Of a stretch of DNA of 64,000 bases, positions 16,952 to 25,988 are shown in pieces (the stretch's first letter is position 1; each line of letters starts with the position of its first letter). The translations under genes were made by a program, and so were the position numbers. The DNA is from JAPPHA01 sp963662705 (GTDB taxonomy: Bacteria; Pseudomonadota; Alphaproteobacteria; Rhodobacterales; Rhodobacteraceae): positions 1,488,001 through 1,552,000 of the forward strand of contig OY759767.1 of assembly GCA_963662705.2 (NCBI GenBank), in the 5' to 3' direction. Under the pieces are notes generated by a model. That model was not told where the DNA came from, made no database searches, and worked only from the letters and a program-made list of their open reading frames with translations.

Positions 16952-19057
16952 TCAAGCCGCCTTGCCCTCTTCGAGCTTGCGTTGCGCGGCCTGACACATG
17001 CGATCGGCCATCATCGCGATGATGGCCATCCCGGCACCCGCAACCAGTCCGATTCCGACGTCGCCCTTGCTCAGCCCGATATAGACCTGTTGCCCCAGGC
17101 CGTTTGTTCCGACCAGGGCCGCGATCACGAGCATCGCGATTGCGTACATGATCGTCTGGTTGAGTCCGAGCATGATGTTCGGGAGCGCAAGCGGCAGTTT
17201 CACGCGCCACAAGAGCTGTGCGGGCGTGCATCCCATAGACCGGGCAGCCTCCACCACGTCGTGCGGAACGTTTTTCAATCCGTGTTCCGCGTAGCGGAAG
17301 GCAGGCACATAGGAATAAGCCATGATCGCGAGCAACGCCGTGAATTCGCCGATCTTGAACACCATGACGATAGGAATGAGGATGACGAAGAGCGGCATGG
17401 TTTGCAAAGTGTCGTTGACGGGCCTCATGATGCGGGACACGTGATCATTATTGGCGGCCCAGATGCCGAGCGAAGAGCCGAAAAGAAACGAAATGACGAC
17501 AGCAATTCCGCAGAGCCAGAACGACAACATGGTCTTGTCCCAGGCGCTGGAGACGAGGAGAAACACCAGGCCCGCAAAAACGCCGATCGCGAGGCGAATT
17601 CCCCCGAGGCGCCACGAGGTCATCACGAGTACGGCGAGAAAGGCCAACCAGGAGATTTCCGTTACGCCGAACAGAAACATGCTTCCTGCAACGGCAATTG
17701 CAACCGCGGCGTTGGTGCCGAACCTGCGGAGTCCCGCCCAGGCGACCAGCAGCAGGCATGCAACGCTTCCGGCAGTGAAATATCCGGACCAGGCGAATCC
17801 CCAGGTAAACGGTGTCACGGTCTGATCGAGGCCAATTTTCAACGGCAGCATCGCGTAGAACAGGAAAATCCTCTTGATTTCCTTGATTGCCGGCTGGAAG
17901 TTCACCACGAACCAGGTGATGAAGTCGTTCATCGGGCCGGCGGGAGAAACGACCCAGTTGCCCGGATATGCCACCAATACCGGAATTAACCTGCCGATGA
18001 GCGCGATGGCGACGGAGCCGGCGACGACGTACACCCAGAAACGGTTCCTTTGGTACCATGTCGAGCGGTCCTCCTCGTCCGCTTGACGCGTGGCGAGGCC
18101 ATTGGTCACGCGGTCAAGTATCATGGCCATGAGCGCGATGACGATGCCTGCGAGGAGGCTTTCACCGAACTGGGCCTTTCGCATCGTGCTGAGGACTTCC
18201 CAGCCGATGTCACTGGTGCCGCCGATAATGGATGCAACGATGACCATGCTGAGCGAAGCCATCGTGGTCTGGTTGATGCCGAGCAACAGTTGGCGAAGTG
18301 CGGTCGGTACACGAACCCGCCAGAAGAGCTGTCTGCGGTTCGCTCCCGACATCAGGCCGGAATCGATGATGTCCGGCGCGACATTCCTCAGCCCGACGAG
18401 CGTGTTGCGTACCATCGGGGCAAAGGAATAAAGAACGCTGGCAATCAGGCCGACGACCGGTCCGAATCCGAACAGGATCAGGATGGGAAGCAGGTAGGCG
18501 AACGCGGGAACGGTTTGCAACACATCGAGCGTCGGAGTGATCGCCCTTTCGGCTGCGCGCGAGGCGAAAGCCCAAACCCCCAGAATGAACCCGATCAGGA
18601 CAGCGAGCGGCACCGAAATCGCGACCAGCGACAGGGAATTCATGCTCTCTTCCCAGTAGCCGATGACCAGCATGTAACCGAGGCTCAAGACCGTGAACAC
18701 GGTCAGCTTCCAGCCGCCCGCCCGCCATGATACCGCGCCGGCAACGAACATGAGAACGGGCCAGGGCAGCCAGTGCAGCAGGTCACGCACCCACGACATC
18801 GGATGGTCCAGCAACCACGCGATTGCCCGGAAAAACGGCTTCGTGGTCGCCACGACGACATCTTCTGCCCGATTGATCCAGTCGCTGATCGGAAGCGTCA
18901 GGGCTTCCGGATAACTGGCCAACCACGGCAGATGGCCGGACAACCCGATGCATCCGGCCGCGAACAGCAACACGACCGCCCATCCCAGCGTCGACCTGTC
19001 CACGCCGGCGGTGGCCCATGGGCGAGAAAACGTCGTGTCAATCGAGACGGCAGGCAT
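16952..19057 (-). CDS. proW: ABC transporter permease, tandem ProW fusion (glycine betaine/proline type)
   Basis: 701 aa, about twice the length of a normal ProW. Two complete binding-protein-dependent permease domains lie in tandem. The first EAA loop is in MSGANRRQLFWRVRVPTALR (about 245) and the second in MGCTPAQLLWRVKLPLALPN (about 620). Each is preceded by a QTVPAFAYLLP or QTMPLFVILIP motif. About 14 or more hydrophobic segments are visible. The protein forms the channel for an osmoprotectant such as glycine betaine, with ProV and ProX. The fused halves could form the channel as one chain. ATG 19057 has AAAGGA upstream, and proV ends 15 bp before it. Confidence 0.93.
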   Translation of the reverse strand: MPAVSIDTTFSRPWATAGVDRSTLGWAVVLLFAAGCIGLSGHLPWLASYPEALTLPISDWINRAEDVVVATTKPFFRAIAWLLDHPMSWVRDLLHWLPWPVLMFVAGAVSWRAGGWKLTVFTVLSLGYMLVIGYWEESMNSLSLVAISVPLAVLIGFILGVWAFASRAAERAITPTLDVLQTVPAFAYLLPILILFGFGPVVGLIASVLYSFAPMVRNTLVGLRNVAPDIIDSGLMSGANRRQLFWRVRVPTALRQLLLGINQTTMASLSMVIVASIIGGTSDIGWEVLSTMRKAQFGESLLAGIVIALMAMILDRVTNGLATRQADEEDRSTWYQRNRFWVYVVAGSVAIALIGRLIPVLVAYPGNWVVSPAGPMNDFITWFVVNFQPAIKEIKRIFLFYAMLPLKIGLDQTVTPFTWGFAWSGYFTAGSVACLLLVAWAGLRRFGTNAAVAIAVAGSMFLFGVTEISWLAFLAVLVMTSWRLGGIRLAIGVFAGLVFLLVSSAWDKTMLSFWLCGIAVVISFLFGSSLGIWAANNDHVSRIMRPVNDTLQTMPLFVILIPIVMVFKIGEFTALLAIMAYSYVPAFRYAEHGLKNVPHDVVEAARSMGCTPAQLLWRVKLPLALPNIMLGLNQTIMYAIAMLVIAALVGTNGLGQQVYIGLSKGDVGIGLVAGAGMAIIAMMADRMCQAAQRKLEEGKAA

Positions 19058-19072
19058 GGACGTCCTTTCGCG

Positions 19073-20161
19073 TCACTGCTCCTGTTCGGCGTTCGCTGGA
19101 GACGATTCCGAAACATCCGAAACGCCGATCCCGGACAAGTTGCGGACGACGCTGCCGGGAGTCACCATGCCGAGCACAGCATCGCTGTCGCCGGTGATCA
19201 GAACGCCGGACGGATTCCTGGCGAGAACCGGGAGAAGGTTTTCCACCGACATTTCCGCGGGCGCGGTAGGCATGGTCGTGGTGTCGCCGCGGACGGGCGC
19301 GGCAATTTGCCCCGCGGTCAGGACCCGGATTCGGGGAACTTCGCTGGTGAATTGCGAAACGTAGTCATCGGCGGGGGAAAACACCAGTTCCTTCGGGGTT
19401 CCGATCTGGACGATCTTGCCATCGCGCATGATCGCCATCCGGTCAGCCACCCGGAGCGCTTCGAGAAAGTCGTGCGTGATGAATATGATCGACTTGTGGA
19501 GAAGCTGCTGTATCCGGAGGAATTCGTCCTGCATCTGTTTGCGGATCAGCGGGTCCAATGCGCTGAATGGTTCGTCGAGAAACCAGATTTCCGGCTCCAC
19601 CGCGAGAGAGCGTGCGATTCCGACCCGCTGTTGCTGCCCGCCGGAAAGCTGTCTCGGATAGCTCGTCTCCCGCCCTGCAAGTCCCACCAGTTCGATGACC
19701 CGTTCAACCTGGACACGCAAGTCGGCCTCGGGGACTTTCTGCAACCTCAGCGGAAAGGCGATGTTCTCGAGCACGGTCAGGTGCGGGAGCAGTCCGAAGT
19801 TCTGGAACACCATCCCCATCTTGTGGCGGCGAATTTCGATCAGCTCCTGTTCGCTTGCCTCGAGGAGATTTTCGCCATCCAGGACGACTTCGCCGCACGT
19901 GGGTTCCACCAGGCGCGAGAGGCACCGGACGACGGTTGATTTTCCGGAACCCGACAGCCCCATGATGGCGAAGATCTCGCCCGTGTGAAGATCGAAATTG
20001 ACGTCGATCGCCGCGGGAATGAACCCTTTCCCACGAAGGTCCCGCGCGAGGACGTCGGGATGTTCTCGATGGGTTCCGGATTGAAAGAACGGTCCGGGGT
20101 CGGACCCGTAGACCATCCACAGGTTGCGGCATTTCAACTTGACGGGAGTATCGGCGCTCAC
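19073..20161 (-). CDS. proV: ABC transporter ATP-binding protein (ProV-like)
   Basis: 362 aa, starting at GTG 20161. Walker A GLSGSGKST is near residue 70, Q-loop VFQNFGLLPH, signature LSGGQQQRVG and Walker B IWFLDEPFSALD follow, and then an H-loop (FITHDFLEAL). The C-terminal ~80 residues resemble a shortened CBS-type regulatory region (VLGMVTPGSVV). In OpuA/ProV proteins this region senses ionic strength; here it is reduced, so osmotic gating is uncertain. Middle gene of proX-proV-proW. ProX ends about 115 bp upstream with a hairpin between. Confidence 0.92.
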   Translation of the reverse strand: MSADTPVKLKCRNLWMVYGSDPGPFFQSGTHREHPDVLARDLRGKGFIPAAIDVNFDLHTGEIFAIMGLSGSGKSTVVRCLSRLVEPTCGEVVLDGENLLEASEQELIEIRRHKMGMVFQNFGLLPHLTVLENIAFPLRLQKVPEADLRVQVERVIELVGLAGRETSYPRQLSGGQQQRVGIARSLAVEPEIWFLDEPFSALDPLIRKQMQDEFLRIQQLLHKSIIFITHDFLEALRVADRMAIMRDGKIVQIGTPKELVFSPADDYVSQFTSEVPRIRVLTAGQIAAPVRGDTTTMPTAPAEMSVENLLPVLARNPSGVLITGDSDAVLGMVTPGSVVRNLSGIGVSDVSESSPANAEQEQ

Positions 20162-20235
20162 CGGCGAATTCCGGTCACAACGACGCAGGCGACAATCCGC
20201 TCAATCGCTCGCGGGGCCATGTTGCGCGAATAACG

Positions 20236-20261
20236 GGCAGGCGACACATGGGCCGCCTGCC
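20236..20261 (-). terminator. hairpin between proX and proV
   Basis: 8-bp stem GGCAGGCG with CGCCTGCC around a 10-nt loop, located just downstream of the proX stop on the transcribed (minus) strand. No T-tract is present. Likely a transcript-stabilising or attenuating element that keeps the binding protein more abundant than ProV/ProW. Confidence 0.5.
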
Positions 20262-20275
20262 TCCTGGCGTCATGA

Positions 20276-21244
20276 TCACATGGATGCGGATATCCACGAT
20301 TTCCACGTGTCGCTGTTCTGATCCATCCACTCCTGAACGACTTCTTCGAGCGGACGCTTTTTCTGATCAACTTCATTGATCATGTAGTTGTGCTCAGCAT
20401 TCGTCAGCGTGAACTGTTCCAGTAACTTGACAGCACCGGGCCATTGTTCGGTCGTATTCTTGCTGACAATCTTGTCGACCGTCGCCTGTTGGAATCCGCA
20501 GGCGTTGTCACGTGTCTGGGTTTCCTCGACGCATTCGCCCTCGGCATCGTTCCACTCGACCCAGTCCATCTCGTGAACGGCAAACAACCAGTGCGGTTGC
20601 CAGAACATGATCAGGATGGGATCGCCGGACGCAATGGCGCTGCTGATTTCCGCAACCATTGCCCCTTCGCTACCACCGGGAACAGGTGTGAACGGCAACT
20701 CGATCGACGCGACCACGTCCTTGGAACGAGTCCCCCAGTCCGCCGGATACGTGATCAACCGGCCATTCGGAAACGTCTCGGACGTCGCGAACGCCTGGGT
20801 GCATTCATAGAGGGCGTTGAAGTCGGGGAGGCCCGGGCATTTTTCGGCCATGTACGGCGGAAAGATCCATCCTTCCTGCGGCTCGAGGCCGAGCAGGCCC
20901 AGGTTCACGATGTCCCCCGAGGCAATGGCATCCGGATAGATGTCGGAGACACTGTTGGTCCACACTTCGGGTTGAACGTGCAGTTCGCCTTGCGCAATCG
21001 CCTGGAACTGGGGCAATGCACCCGCCGTGATGAGCTCCACGTTGTATCCCATTTCCATGAGGACCGCGCCCGCGATGTTGGCCGAAAGGTGCTGTCCCGT
21101 CCATTCATTGACAGCGATCTTGATGGGTGCGTCGGACTCCGGAATGTCTGCGGAAACTGGCCCAGAGACTCCGAACGCGATGGCCAGCGCAATCCCTGCC
21201 GCCGCCGCCAGGTTCTTTCGGTAATCTGAAACTGGAATGCCCAT
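20276..21244 (-). CDS. proX: glycine betaine/proline-type substrate-binding protein (ProX-like)
   Basis: 322 aa with a signal peptide of about 32 residues (core LAAAAGIALAIAFGVSGPVSA). The mature protein shows OpuAC/ProX features: IKIAVNEWTGQHLSANIAG, VQPEVWTNSV, and ILIMFWQPHWLF with the Trp-rich pocket typical of quaternary-amine binding. ATG 21244 is preferred over a frame extending to 21286 because GGAGA sits just upstream and the signal peptide begins there. Several Cys residues in the mature part could form disulfides. First gene of the operon; divergent from bioM. Confidence 0.92.
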   Translation of the reverse strand: MGIPVSDYRKNLAAAAGIALAIAFGVSGPVSADIPESDAPIKIAVNEWTGQHLSANIAGAVLMEMGYNVELITAGALPQFQAIAQGELHVQPEVWTNSVSDIYPDAIASGDIVNLGLLGLEPQEGWIFPPYMAEKCPGLPDFNALYECTQAFATSETFPNGRLITYPADWGTRSKDVVASIELPFTPVPGGSEGAMVAEISSAIASGDPILIMFWQPHWLFAVHEMDWVEWNDAEGECVEETQTRDNACGFQQATVDKIVSKNTTEQWPGAVKLLEQFTLTNAEHNYMINEVDQKKRPLEEVVQEWMDQNSDTWKSWISASM

Positions 21245-21273
21245 GGCAATTCTCCTTTGCTTGTCACTGCCCG

Positions 21274-21284
21274 GCAATAATTGC
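21274..21284. promoter_or_regulatory. small palindrome in the proX/bioM divergent region
   Basis: GCAAT-A-ATTGC is a perfect inverted repeat 30 bp upstream of the proX start codon. It may be an operator for proX. No BioR-type TTATMKATAA site or BirA-type site is visible in the 260-bp divergent region, so control of bioM by biotin is not evident from sequence. Confidence 0.3.
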
Positions 21285-21504
21285 ATCTTTCTTGTTGCCT
21301 GTCATTTGCAAATTTTTGAAGGTTGGTGAGGTGCCCATGTGGCGGGCACGGACTGGCGCAACGGGGCCCTGGCATGATTGACGTTCGGCGCGAACCTTTG
21401 CCCGGAGGCCGGGGTCGGGTGGCCGCGTGGAGGCCGTCAGGTGATCCGGGTCCGGAGGACGAGACGATCGGACAAGCTCGCCTTGTCGCCCGGCTCGATG
21501 CTTC

Positions 21505-22257
21505 ATGACCGACAACCCGGAAAACACCGTCCGGCTCGAAGATGCCGGATTCCGGAGTGGCGACCGTCAGTGCGTCGGTCCCTTGACCCTTGAATTCAGG
21601 GAGCGGCGAGTCGGAATCGTCGGGCGCAACGGTGCCGGGAAGTCGACCATGCTGCGATTGCTGGCAGGGCTTGATTCTCCAACCGAAGGAAGGGTTGTCG
21701 TGCATGGCAGGAACCCGGCCAGGGATCGAAGGTGGGCCGTCGGAAAGATCGGGATGATCTTCCAGAATCCGGATCAGCAGATCATTTTTCCGACGGTCGA
21801 GGAAGAACTCGCATTCGGTTTGAAGCAGCTCGGGCATGGCAGGAACGCGGCAAGACAGGCTGTGCGGGAATGCCTCGAAATGCACGGCCGTGCGGATTGG
21901 GCCCGTCAGCAGTGTCATTCGCTCTCCCAGGGACAAAGACATTTCCTGTGTTTGCTGGCCGTGTTGCTGATGAAGCCGGATATCCTGCTGCTCGACGAGC
22001 CGTTCTCCGGTCTCGACCTGCCGACTTCCACGTGGTTGAAACGGGAGCTTCAGGATGTGGGACAACAAGTGCTTCTGGCCACGCATGACATGGAACTTCT
22101 GCGGTCATGCGACCGGGTCATCTGGCTGGAACATGGACGTATGGCCGGGGACGGGCTGCCGGGGGAGGTCTTGCCCGTCTACCTTGAGGCGATGGAAAGG
22201 CTCTCTGCGGGCTCGGGTCAGAATAGTTCGGTCGAGGATCATCCGTGCTGGCATTGA
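21505..22257 (+). CDS. bioM: biotin ECF transporter ATPase (BioM)
   Basis: 250 aa. Walker A GRNGAGKST near residue 40, Q-loop FQNPDQQIIFPTVEEEL (the NPDQQ form typical of energy-coupling-factor ATPases), signature LSQGQR in place of LSGGQ, and Walker B ILLLDEPFSGLD. Provides energy for biotin import with the T component BioN and the S component BioY. The 3' end overlaps bioN by 13 nt. A Shine-Dalgarno sequence is poor at ATG 21505, but the domain starts immediately after. Plus-strand operon bioM-bioN-bioY. Confidence 0.9.
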   Translation: MTDNPENTVRLEDAGFRSGDRQCVGPLTLEFRERRVGIVGRNGAGKSTMLRLLAGLDSPTEGRVVVHGRNPARDRRWAVGKIGMIFQNPDQQIIFPTVEEELAFGLKQLGHGRNAARQAVRECLEMHGRADWARQQCHSLSQGQRHFLCLLAVLLMKPDILLLDEPFSGLDLPTSTWLKRELQDVGQQVLLATHDMELLRSCDRVIWLEHGRMAGDGLPGEVLPVYLEAMERLSAGSGQNSSVEDHPCWH

Positions 22258-22847
22258 CAATTCCCGAGAGAACCTGGGCTCATCCCGTGCCCGTTGGCCG
22301 GAAGCTGCTGTTCCTGCTCGGATTGACAGCCGTTCTCTACCCGGTTTCCAATCTGTGGGTGCTCGCGGGCGCCCTGGTTGCCGTGGCATTCCTTGCCGTG
22401 GCTCTTGGCCGTGGTGTGGTCAGACAGTCCCTGAAGATGCTCGTTCCGCTCATGGTCATCGTTTTGCTTGTGCTGTTGTACCATGTCCTGGTCGGTCGGT
22501 TCGTTGCGGGAGTCGGCGTCGTGTTGAAGTTGCTGACATTGATCGGCGTCGCGAACCTTGTGACCATGACATCTCGACTTGACGACATGTTCGAGTTGAT
22601 CATGTTTCTTCTCGCACCGCTGAAGAGTCTGGGTGTTCGTCCTGAAGTGCCGGCGTTGGCATTTGCGCTTGTTCTCAGGTTCATTCCCGTCCTGGTACAG
22701 AAGGGCAGGTGCGTTTCGGACGCCTGGAAGTGCCGTTCACCGCGGCGAATGTCGTGGCCTGTACTGATTCCATTGTGCCTCGTCGCTCTCGACGACGCGG
22801 AACGAGTCGCCGACGCCATTCGGGCGCGGGGAGGAATCCGTGCCTGA
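22245..22847 (+). CDS. bioN: biotin ECF transporter T component (BioN)
   Basis: 200 aa membrane protein starting at GTG 22245 inside the end of bioM. Four or five hydrophobic segments and the ECF T-component tail with Ala-Arg motifs (DAWKCRSPRRMSW and ADAIRARG), which dock on the ATPase. Length is typical for BioN. The order M-N-Y, the overlap with bioM and the 26-bp gap to bioY support the assignment; the sequence alone would be called CbiQ-family. Confidence 0.88.
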   Translation: MLALTIPERTWAHPVPVGRKLLFLLGLTAVLYPVSNLWVLAGALVAVAFLAVALGRGVVRQSLKMLVPLMVIVLLVLLYHVLVGRFVAGVGVVLKLLTLIGVANLVTMTSRLDDMFELIMFLLAPLKSLGVRPEVPALAFALVLRFIPVLVQKGRCVSDAWKCRSPRRMSWPVLIPLCLVALDDAERVADAIRARGGIRA

Positions 22848-22873
22848 CCCGCGCCGCGAAAGAAGGAGGTGAG

Positions 22874-23419
22874 ATGGAACGACAGGTCGCCAGGGTGGCG
22901 TTGTTTGCGGCCCTCGTCGCGGCTCTGGGCCTGCTGCCCAAACTGACGATCGCGGGCGGTGTTCCGATCACGGCACAAAGCCTGGGGATCATGTTGTGCG
23001 GCACGATTCTCGGCTGGCGTGCTGGTGGGCTTGCCGCAATGCTGTTCGTCTGCCTTGTTCTTGCGGGATTGCCGCTGCTGGCAGGCGGTCGGGGTGGCGT
23101 TGGTCTGCTGGTATCTCCTTCAGTCGGGTTCCTGGTCGGGTTCCCTTTTGCGGCCCTTGCAACGGGCATCGTCGTGGAACGATTACGTCTTCGCACGGTT
23201 TTCGTCCGCGCAACCCTTGCTTCGCTGATCGGCGGAATGCTGGTGCTTTATGCATTTGGCATTCCGGGAATGGCCTGGGCGCTCGACATGTCGATTCCCG
23301 ATGCCGTTCCTTTGGCGTTGCCGTTCCTTCCGGGCGATGTCATCAAGGCAGTCGTATGCGGATTCGTCACGCACGGCCTGCATGCGGCGCGTCCGTCGGC
23401 ACTGGACTGGTCCCGTTAG
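22874..23419 (+). CDS. bioY: biotin transporter S component (BioY)
   Basis: 181 aa, six predicted membrane helices. Conserved BioY features: PITAQSLGIMLCGTILG near the N-terminus, GLPLLAGGRGGVGLLVSPSVG with the GG/GYL-like motif, and GDVIKAVVCG near the C-terminus. BioY binds biotin and with BioMN imports it at high affinity. ATG 22874 has a strong AAGGAGGTGAG; a longer frame from 22709 overlaps bioN and is not used. It converges with and overlaps the thiolase gene by 4 nt at the stops. Confidence 0.93.
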   Translation: MERQVARVALFAALVAALGLLPKLTIAGGVPITAQSLGIMLCGTILGWRAGGLAAMLFVCLVLAGLPLLAGGRGGVGLLVSPSVGFLVGFPFAALATGIVVERLRLRTVFVRATLASLIGGMLVLYAFGIPGMAWALDMSIPDAVPLALPFLPGDVIKAVVCGFVTHGLHAARPSALDWSR

Positions 23420-24540
23420 GCCGAAAACAGGACTGCGGTACCGATGCCGCCCGCCGACGCGATTGCGGCGAGGCCCGGTCCATCCGAGGACGCGCGGCCA
23501 AGTTCGTGAAACAGGCGCACGGCCAGGATTGCTCCCGACGCACCAATGGGATGTCCGCGTGCGAGCGAACCGCCGCCAGGGTTGACCCGGTCGGGATCCA
23601 GGCCGGTGAGATCGGTGCAGGCAATGGCCTGGGCGGCATAGGCCTCCATGACTTCGCCGACGATCACGTCCGAGTCTTTCCATCCGGAAGTCTCAAGGAC
23701 AGTCTCGATCGCGGCGACCGGGGCAAGGCCGGGCAGTTCGGGTGCTCCTCCGAGGGTCGCAGCACGTGAAATGCGTACGGTATTGCGGCAGCGCAATCGG
23801 GGAAGCACGCGTTCCTCGACCACGAGAAGGAAGGCGGCGGCATCGGCTGAAACCGACGCGTTGGCGCGCGTGATGCTTCCGGCGAGGATTGGCGCGCGCC
23901 TGCAGGTTTCCATTGTGAGGACCCGCGTGAACGTGTCCCGGGCCTGATCACCGGACCCCGGCGCGACGATTTCCCGGGAAAGCCGATCAGAGGCAATCAG
24001 GGCCTTTCGGTGGCTGTCAATCGACCAGAGATCCTGGCGGTCGCGGGATATTCCCAATTCCCGTGCCAGTCGGTCCGCAGCCTCATGGAGATCGGGGTCG
24101 CGATCGGGGAATGGAGCGAACGGTGGCCGCTCGTACGCGATCGTGTCTCCTCCTGCGGGCAATCTCGCCCGGCGTTCGGGTCTCCTCGAGTGGCTTTCTG
24201 CACCGCCGGCGAGAACGACATCGGCGGCACCGCTTTCAACGAGGAATTTGGCCAATGCGACGGCATCGAGGCCGCCTGCACATTGTCGATCGATCGTGAG
24301 GCCGGCAACGGTATCGGGCAGGCCGGCTGCAAGCACGGCCATGCGCGCAGGATTGCCCCCTGCGTAGAGTGCATTGCCGAGAATGACCTCGTCAACGAGG
24401 TCGGTCGGGCAATCGACCTCGTCAAGACAGGTTTTCATGACTGGCGCCGCGACTTCGAATACTTCGAATCCGGCGAGAATTCCCCCGGTAGGCGCGACCG
24501 GCGATCTTTTGGCGCTTGCCACCCAGGCCGACCGGGTCAT
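23416..24540 (-). CDS. thiolase-like acyltransferase (YhfS-like), second catalytic Cys missing
   Basis: 374 aa, thiolase fold. The acyl-accepting Cys is in TIDRQCAGGLDAVALA (Cys about 87) and the catalytic His in GGGSLARGHPIGASGA (about 328). The C-terminal motif, normally C-x-G-G-G-x-G, reads AIASAGGIGTA, so the deprotonating Cys is replaced by Ala. That would weaken normal thiolysis or condensation. It is translationally coupled (4-nt overlap) to the acyl-CoA ligase upstream. In Bacillus the pair yhfT-yhfS sits in the biotin regulon with a bioY homologue, and the same trio occurs here beside bioMNY, suggesting a role in biotin-precursor metabolism. Start ATG 24540 begins the domain; the frame is open further upstream. 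Confidence 0.8.
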   Translation of the reverse strand: MTRSAWVASAKRSPVAPTGGILAGFEVFEVAAPVMKTCLDEVDCPTDLVDEVILGNALYAGGNPARMAVLAAGLPDTVAGLTIDRQCAGGLDAVALAKFLVESGAADVVLAGGAESHSRRPERRARLPAGGDTIAYERPPFAPFPDRDPDLHEAADRLARELGISRDRQDLWSIDSHRKALIASDRLSREIVAPGSGDQARDTFTRVLTMETCRRAPILAGSITRANASVSADAAAFLLVVEERVLPRLRCRNTVRISRAATLGGAPELPGLAPVAAIETVLETSGWKDSDVIVGEVMEAYAAQAIACTDLTGLDPDRVNPGGGSLARGHPIGASGAILAVRLFHELGRASSDGPGLAAIASAGGIGTAVLFSA

Positions 24541-25988
24541 CCGCCCGATTCCGAGAAGAGCTGCCGGATTGCCTCGTAGTCGGTCTTGCCGGATGGCAAG
24601 GACGGCCACGGGTCAAGTTCACGGATGTCGGAAGACACCAGGTGACGGTCGAAACGGTCCCGCCAATCATTCTTGACATCGGCGAGGGACGTGCCGAATT
24701 CGAGCTTGACCGCAACGGTCAGGCGAGATCCCCGGAGACGATCGGGGACGGCAATGGCAGCGACGTGGCGAACGCCGGGCGCAGTCGACAGTTGCGCTTC
24801 GATTTCATCAAGTGCGAGACTCCTTTCCGCGACTCGGACGATCCGGTCGGACCTGCCGACAACGGCGATAGTCCCGCACGGACCCAGCCAGCCGACGTCG
24901 CCGGTGCAGAAATAACCATCGAACCAGGACTCCGGGCATCGGTCGGCGCCCAGGCCGACGTAGCCCGAGAAAACCATTGGACTGCGCACCCAGATTTCGC
25001 CGGCCTGCGGTCCTTCGATCGTGGTATTCGGCGCGGGCCTGATCATGACTTCAACGCGGGGAAACAGCTGACCCTGTCCCGTCTGCCCGCTGTCCAGTTT
25101 CGCCATGCTGACGAAACTGGTTTCCGACGACCCGTAGAACCCGTAGATCTCGGCGTTCGGAAATTGCCGTTCAACCGCCTCCAGGGTAGTCCGGTCACAT
25201 GCGGCCCCGCCGATCATGACGCGCCTGATTGCTGGAGCGGGTTCCACGTTCCCTTTCTGCCCCAACAGTCGGAGTTGCGTCGGCGTCGCATAGATGACGG
25301 TTGCGTCCATTTGCGCGAGCGCGGCCATCTGGCGGTCTGGGCGCATCCCCGAAAGTAGAAGGACGTCGGCACCAAGGTGAAGAGCCTCGAAGGCGGCGTA
25401 AGCGTGGATCGAGTACCCGAGCGACCCGAGCACGCCGACTCGATCACCTTCACGGGTTCCGCCGAGCGCACGGAGGTGCTCGAAACTGAATATCCACGAT
25501 GCGTGTGTTCGCGCGACCAGCCTCGGAAACCCGGTGGTCCCGCCGCTCACGGTAACGAATGAAGGTGCTCCGGAAGAATTGCTGTCCTTCGCGCCGCCGC
25601 CAGATTGACCGTTGAACGAAAAACGAAATTCATTTCTCCGGTTGAATTCCTGCGCGACCCTCGTGACGACGACTGCGTCGGCAATACAGAATGGCGATCC
25701 GCTGCCGGCTTGTCGTTGTGCGTTCAGAAGTGCGGCCAACGGCGCGTTCGCCGGGACCAGGGTCAACCCGGGGAGATTGACGGTCTTGTCGGGTCGCCGC
25801 AGACGTGAAATCCAGTCGTCTGCGGAAACGCGATCGATGACGCCCTCTCCGGGACAGTGAATTCGAGAGCGCTCCCGCCAGTTGAACCTGTCGACGAACC
25901 CGTTAATTTCAGTTACCGACGGTGCGTCCGAACCACTTCGCTGCCTGTTTTCGGCCGGTCCAGATTCGGATTTCGCACTCGATGTCAC
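24537..25988 (-). CDS. AMP-forming acyl-CoA synthetase (YhfT-like)
   Basis: 483 aa ANL-superfamily enzyme. A P-loop-like A3 motif is present (FVTVSGGTTGFPRLVART), then A5-like GFYGSSETSF, A7-like GYFCTGDVG and A8-like VGRSDRIVRVAERSLALDEIE. The C-terminal A10 Lys is in LPSGKTDYEAIRQL. Activates a carboxylic acid as acyl-AMP and then acyl-CoA. Shorter than typical long-chain ligases, with a compact N-terminus. Starts at GTG 25988; the true start could lie further inside. Placed first in a two-gene unit with the thiolase-like gene and facing bioMNY, as in the Bacillus yhfT-yhfS-bioY arrangement. A pimelate-type substrate is conceivable but unproven. Confidence 0.85.
   Translation of the reverse strand: MTSSAKSESGPAENRQRSGSDAPSVTEINGFVDRFNWRERSRIHCPGEGVIDRVSADDWISRLRRPDKTVNLPGLTLVPANAPLAALLNAQRQAGSGSPFCIADAVVVTRVAQEFNRRNEFRFSFNGQSGGGAKDSNSSGAPSFVTVSGGTTGFPRLVARTHASWIFSFEHLRALGGTREGDRVGVLGSLGYSIHAYAAFEALHLGADVLLLSGMRPDRQMAALAQMDATVIYATPTQLRLLGQKGNVEPAPAIRRVMIGGAACDRTTLEAVERQFPNAEIYGFYGSSETSFVSMAKLDSGQTGQGQLFPRVEVMIRPAPNTTIEGPQAGEIWVRSPMVFSGYVGLGADRCPESWFDGYFCTGDVGWLGPCGTIAVVGRSDRIVRVAERSLALDEIEAQLSTAPGVRHVAAIAVPDRLRGSRLTVAVKLEFGTSLADVKNDWRDRFDRHLVSSDIRELDPWPSLPSGKTDYEAIRQLFSESGG

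Noticed and set aside
21245..21504. BioR or BirA operator or a biotin-related riboswitch ahead of bioM
   Set aside because: No TTATMKATAA-like or TTGTAAACC-like site and no riboswitch-like structure could be seen in the divergent region.
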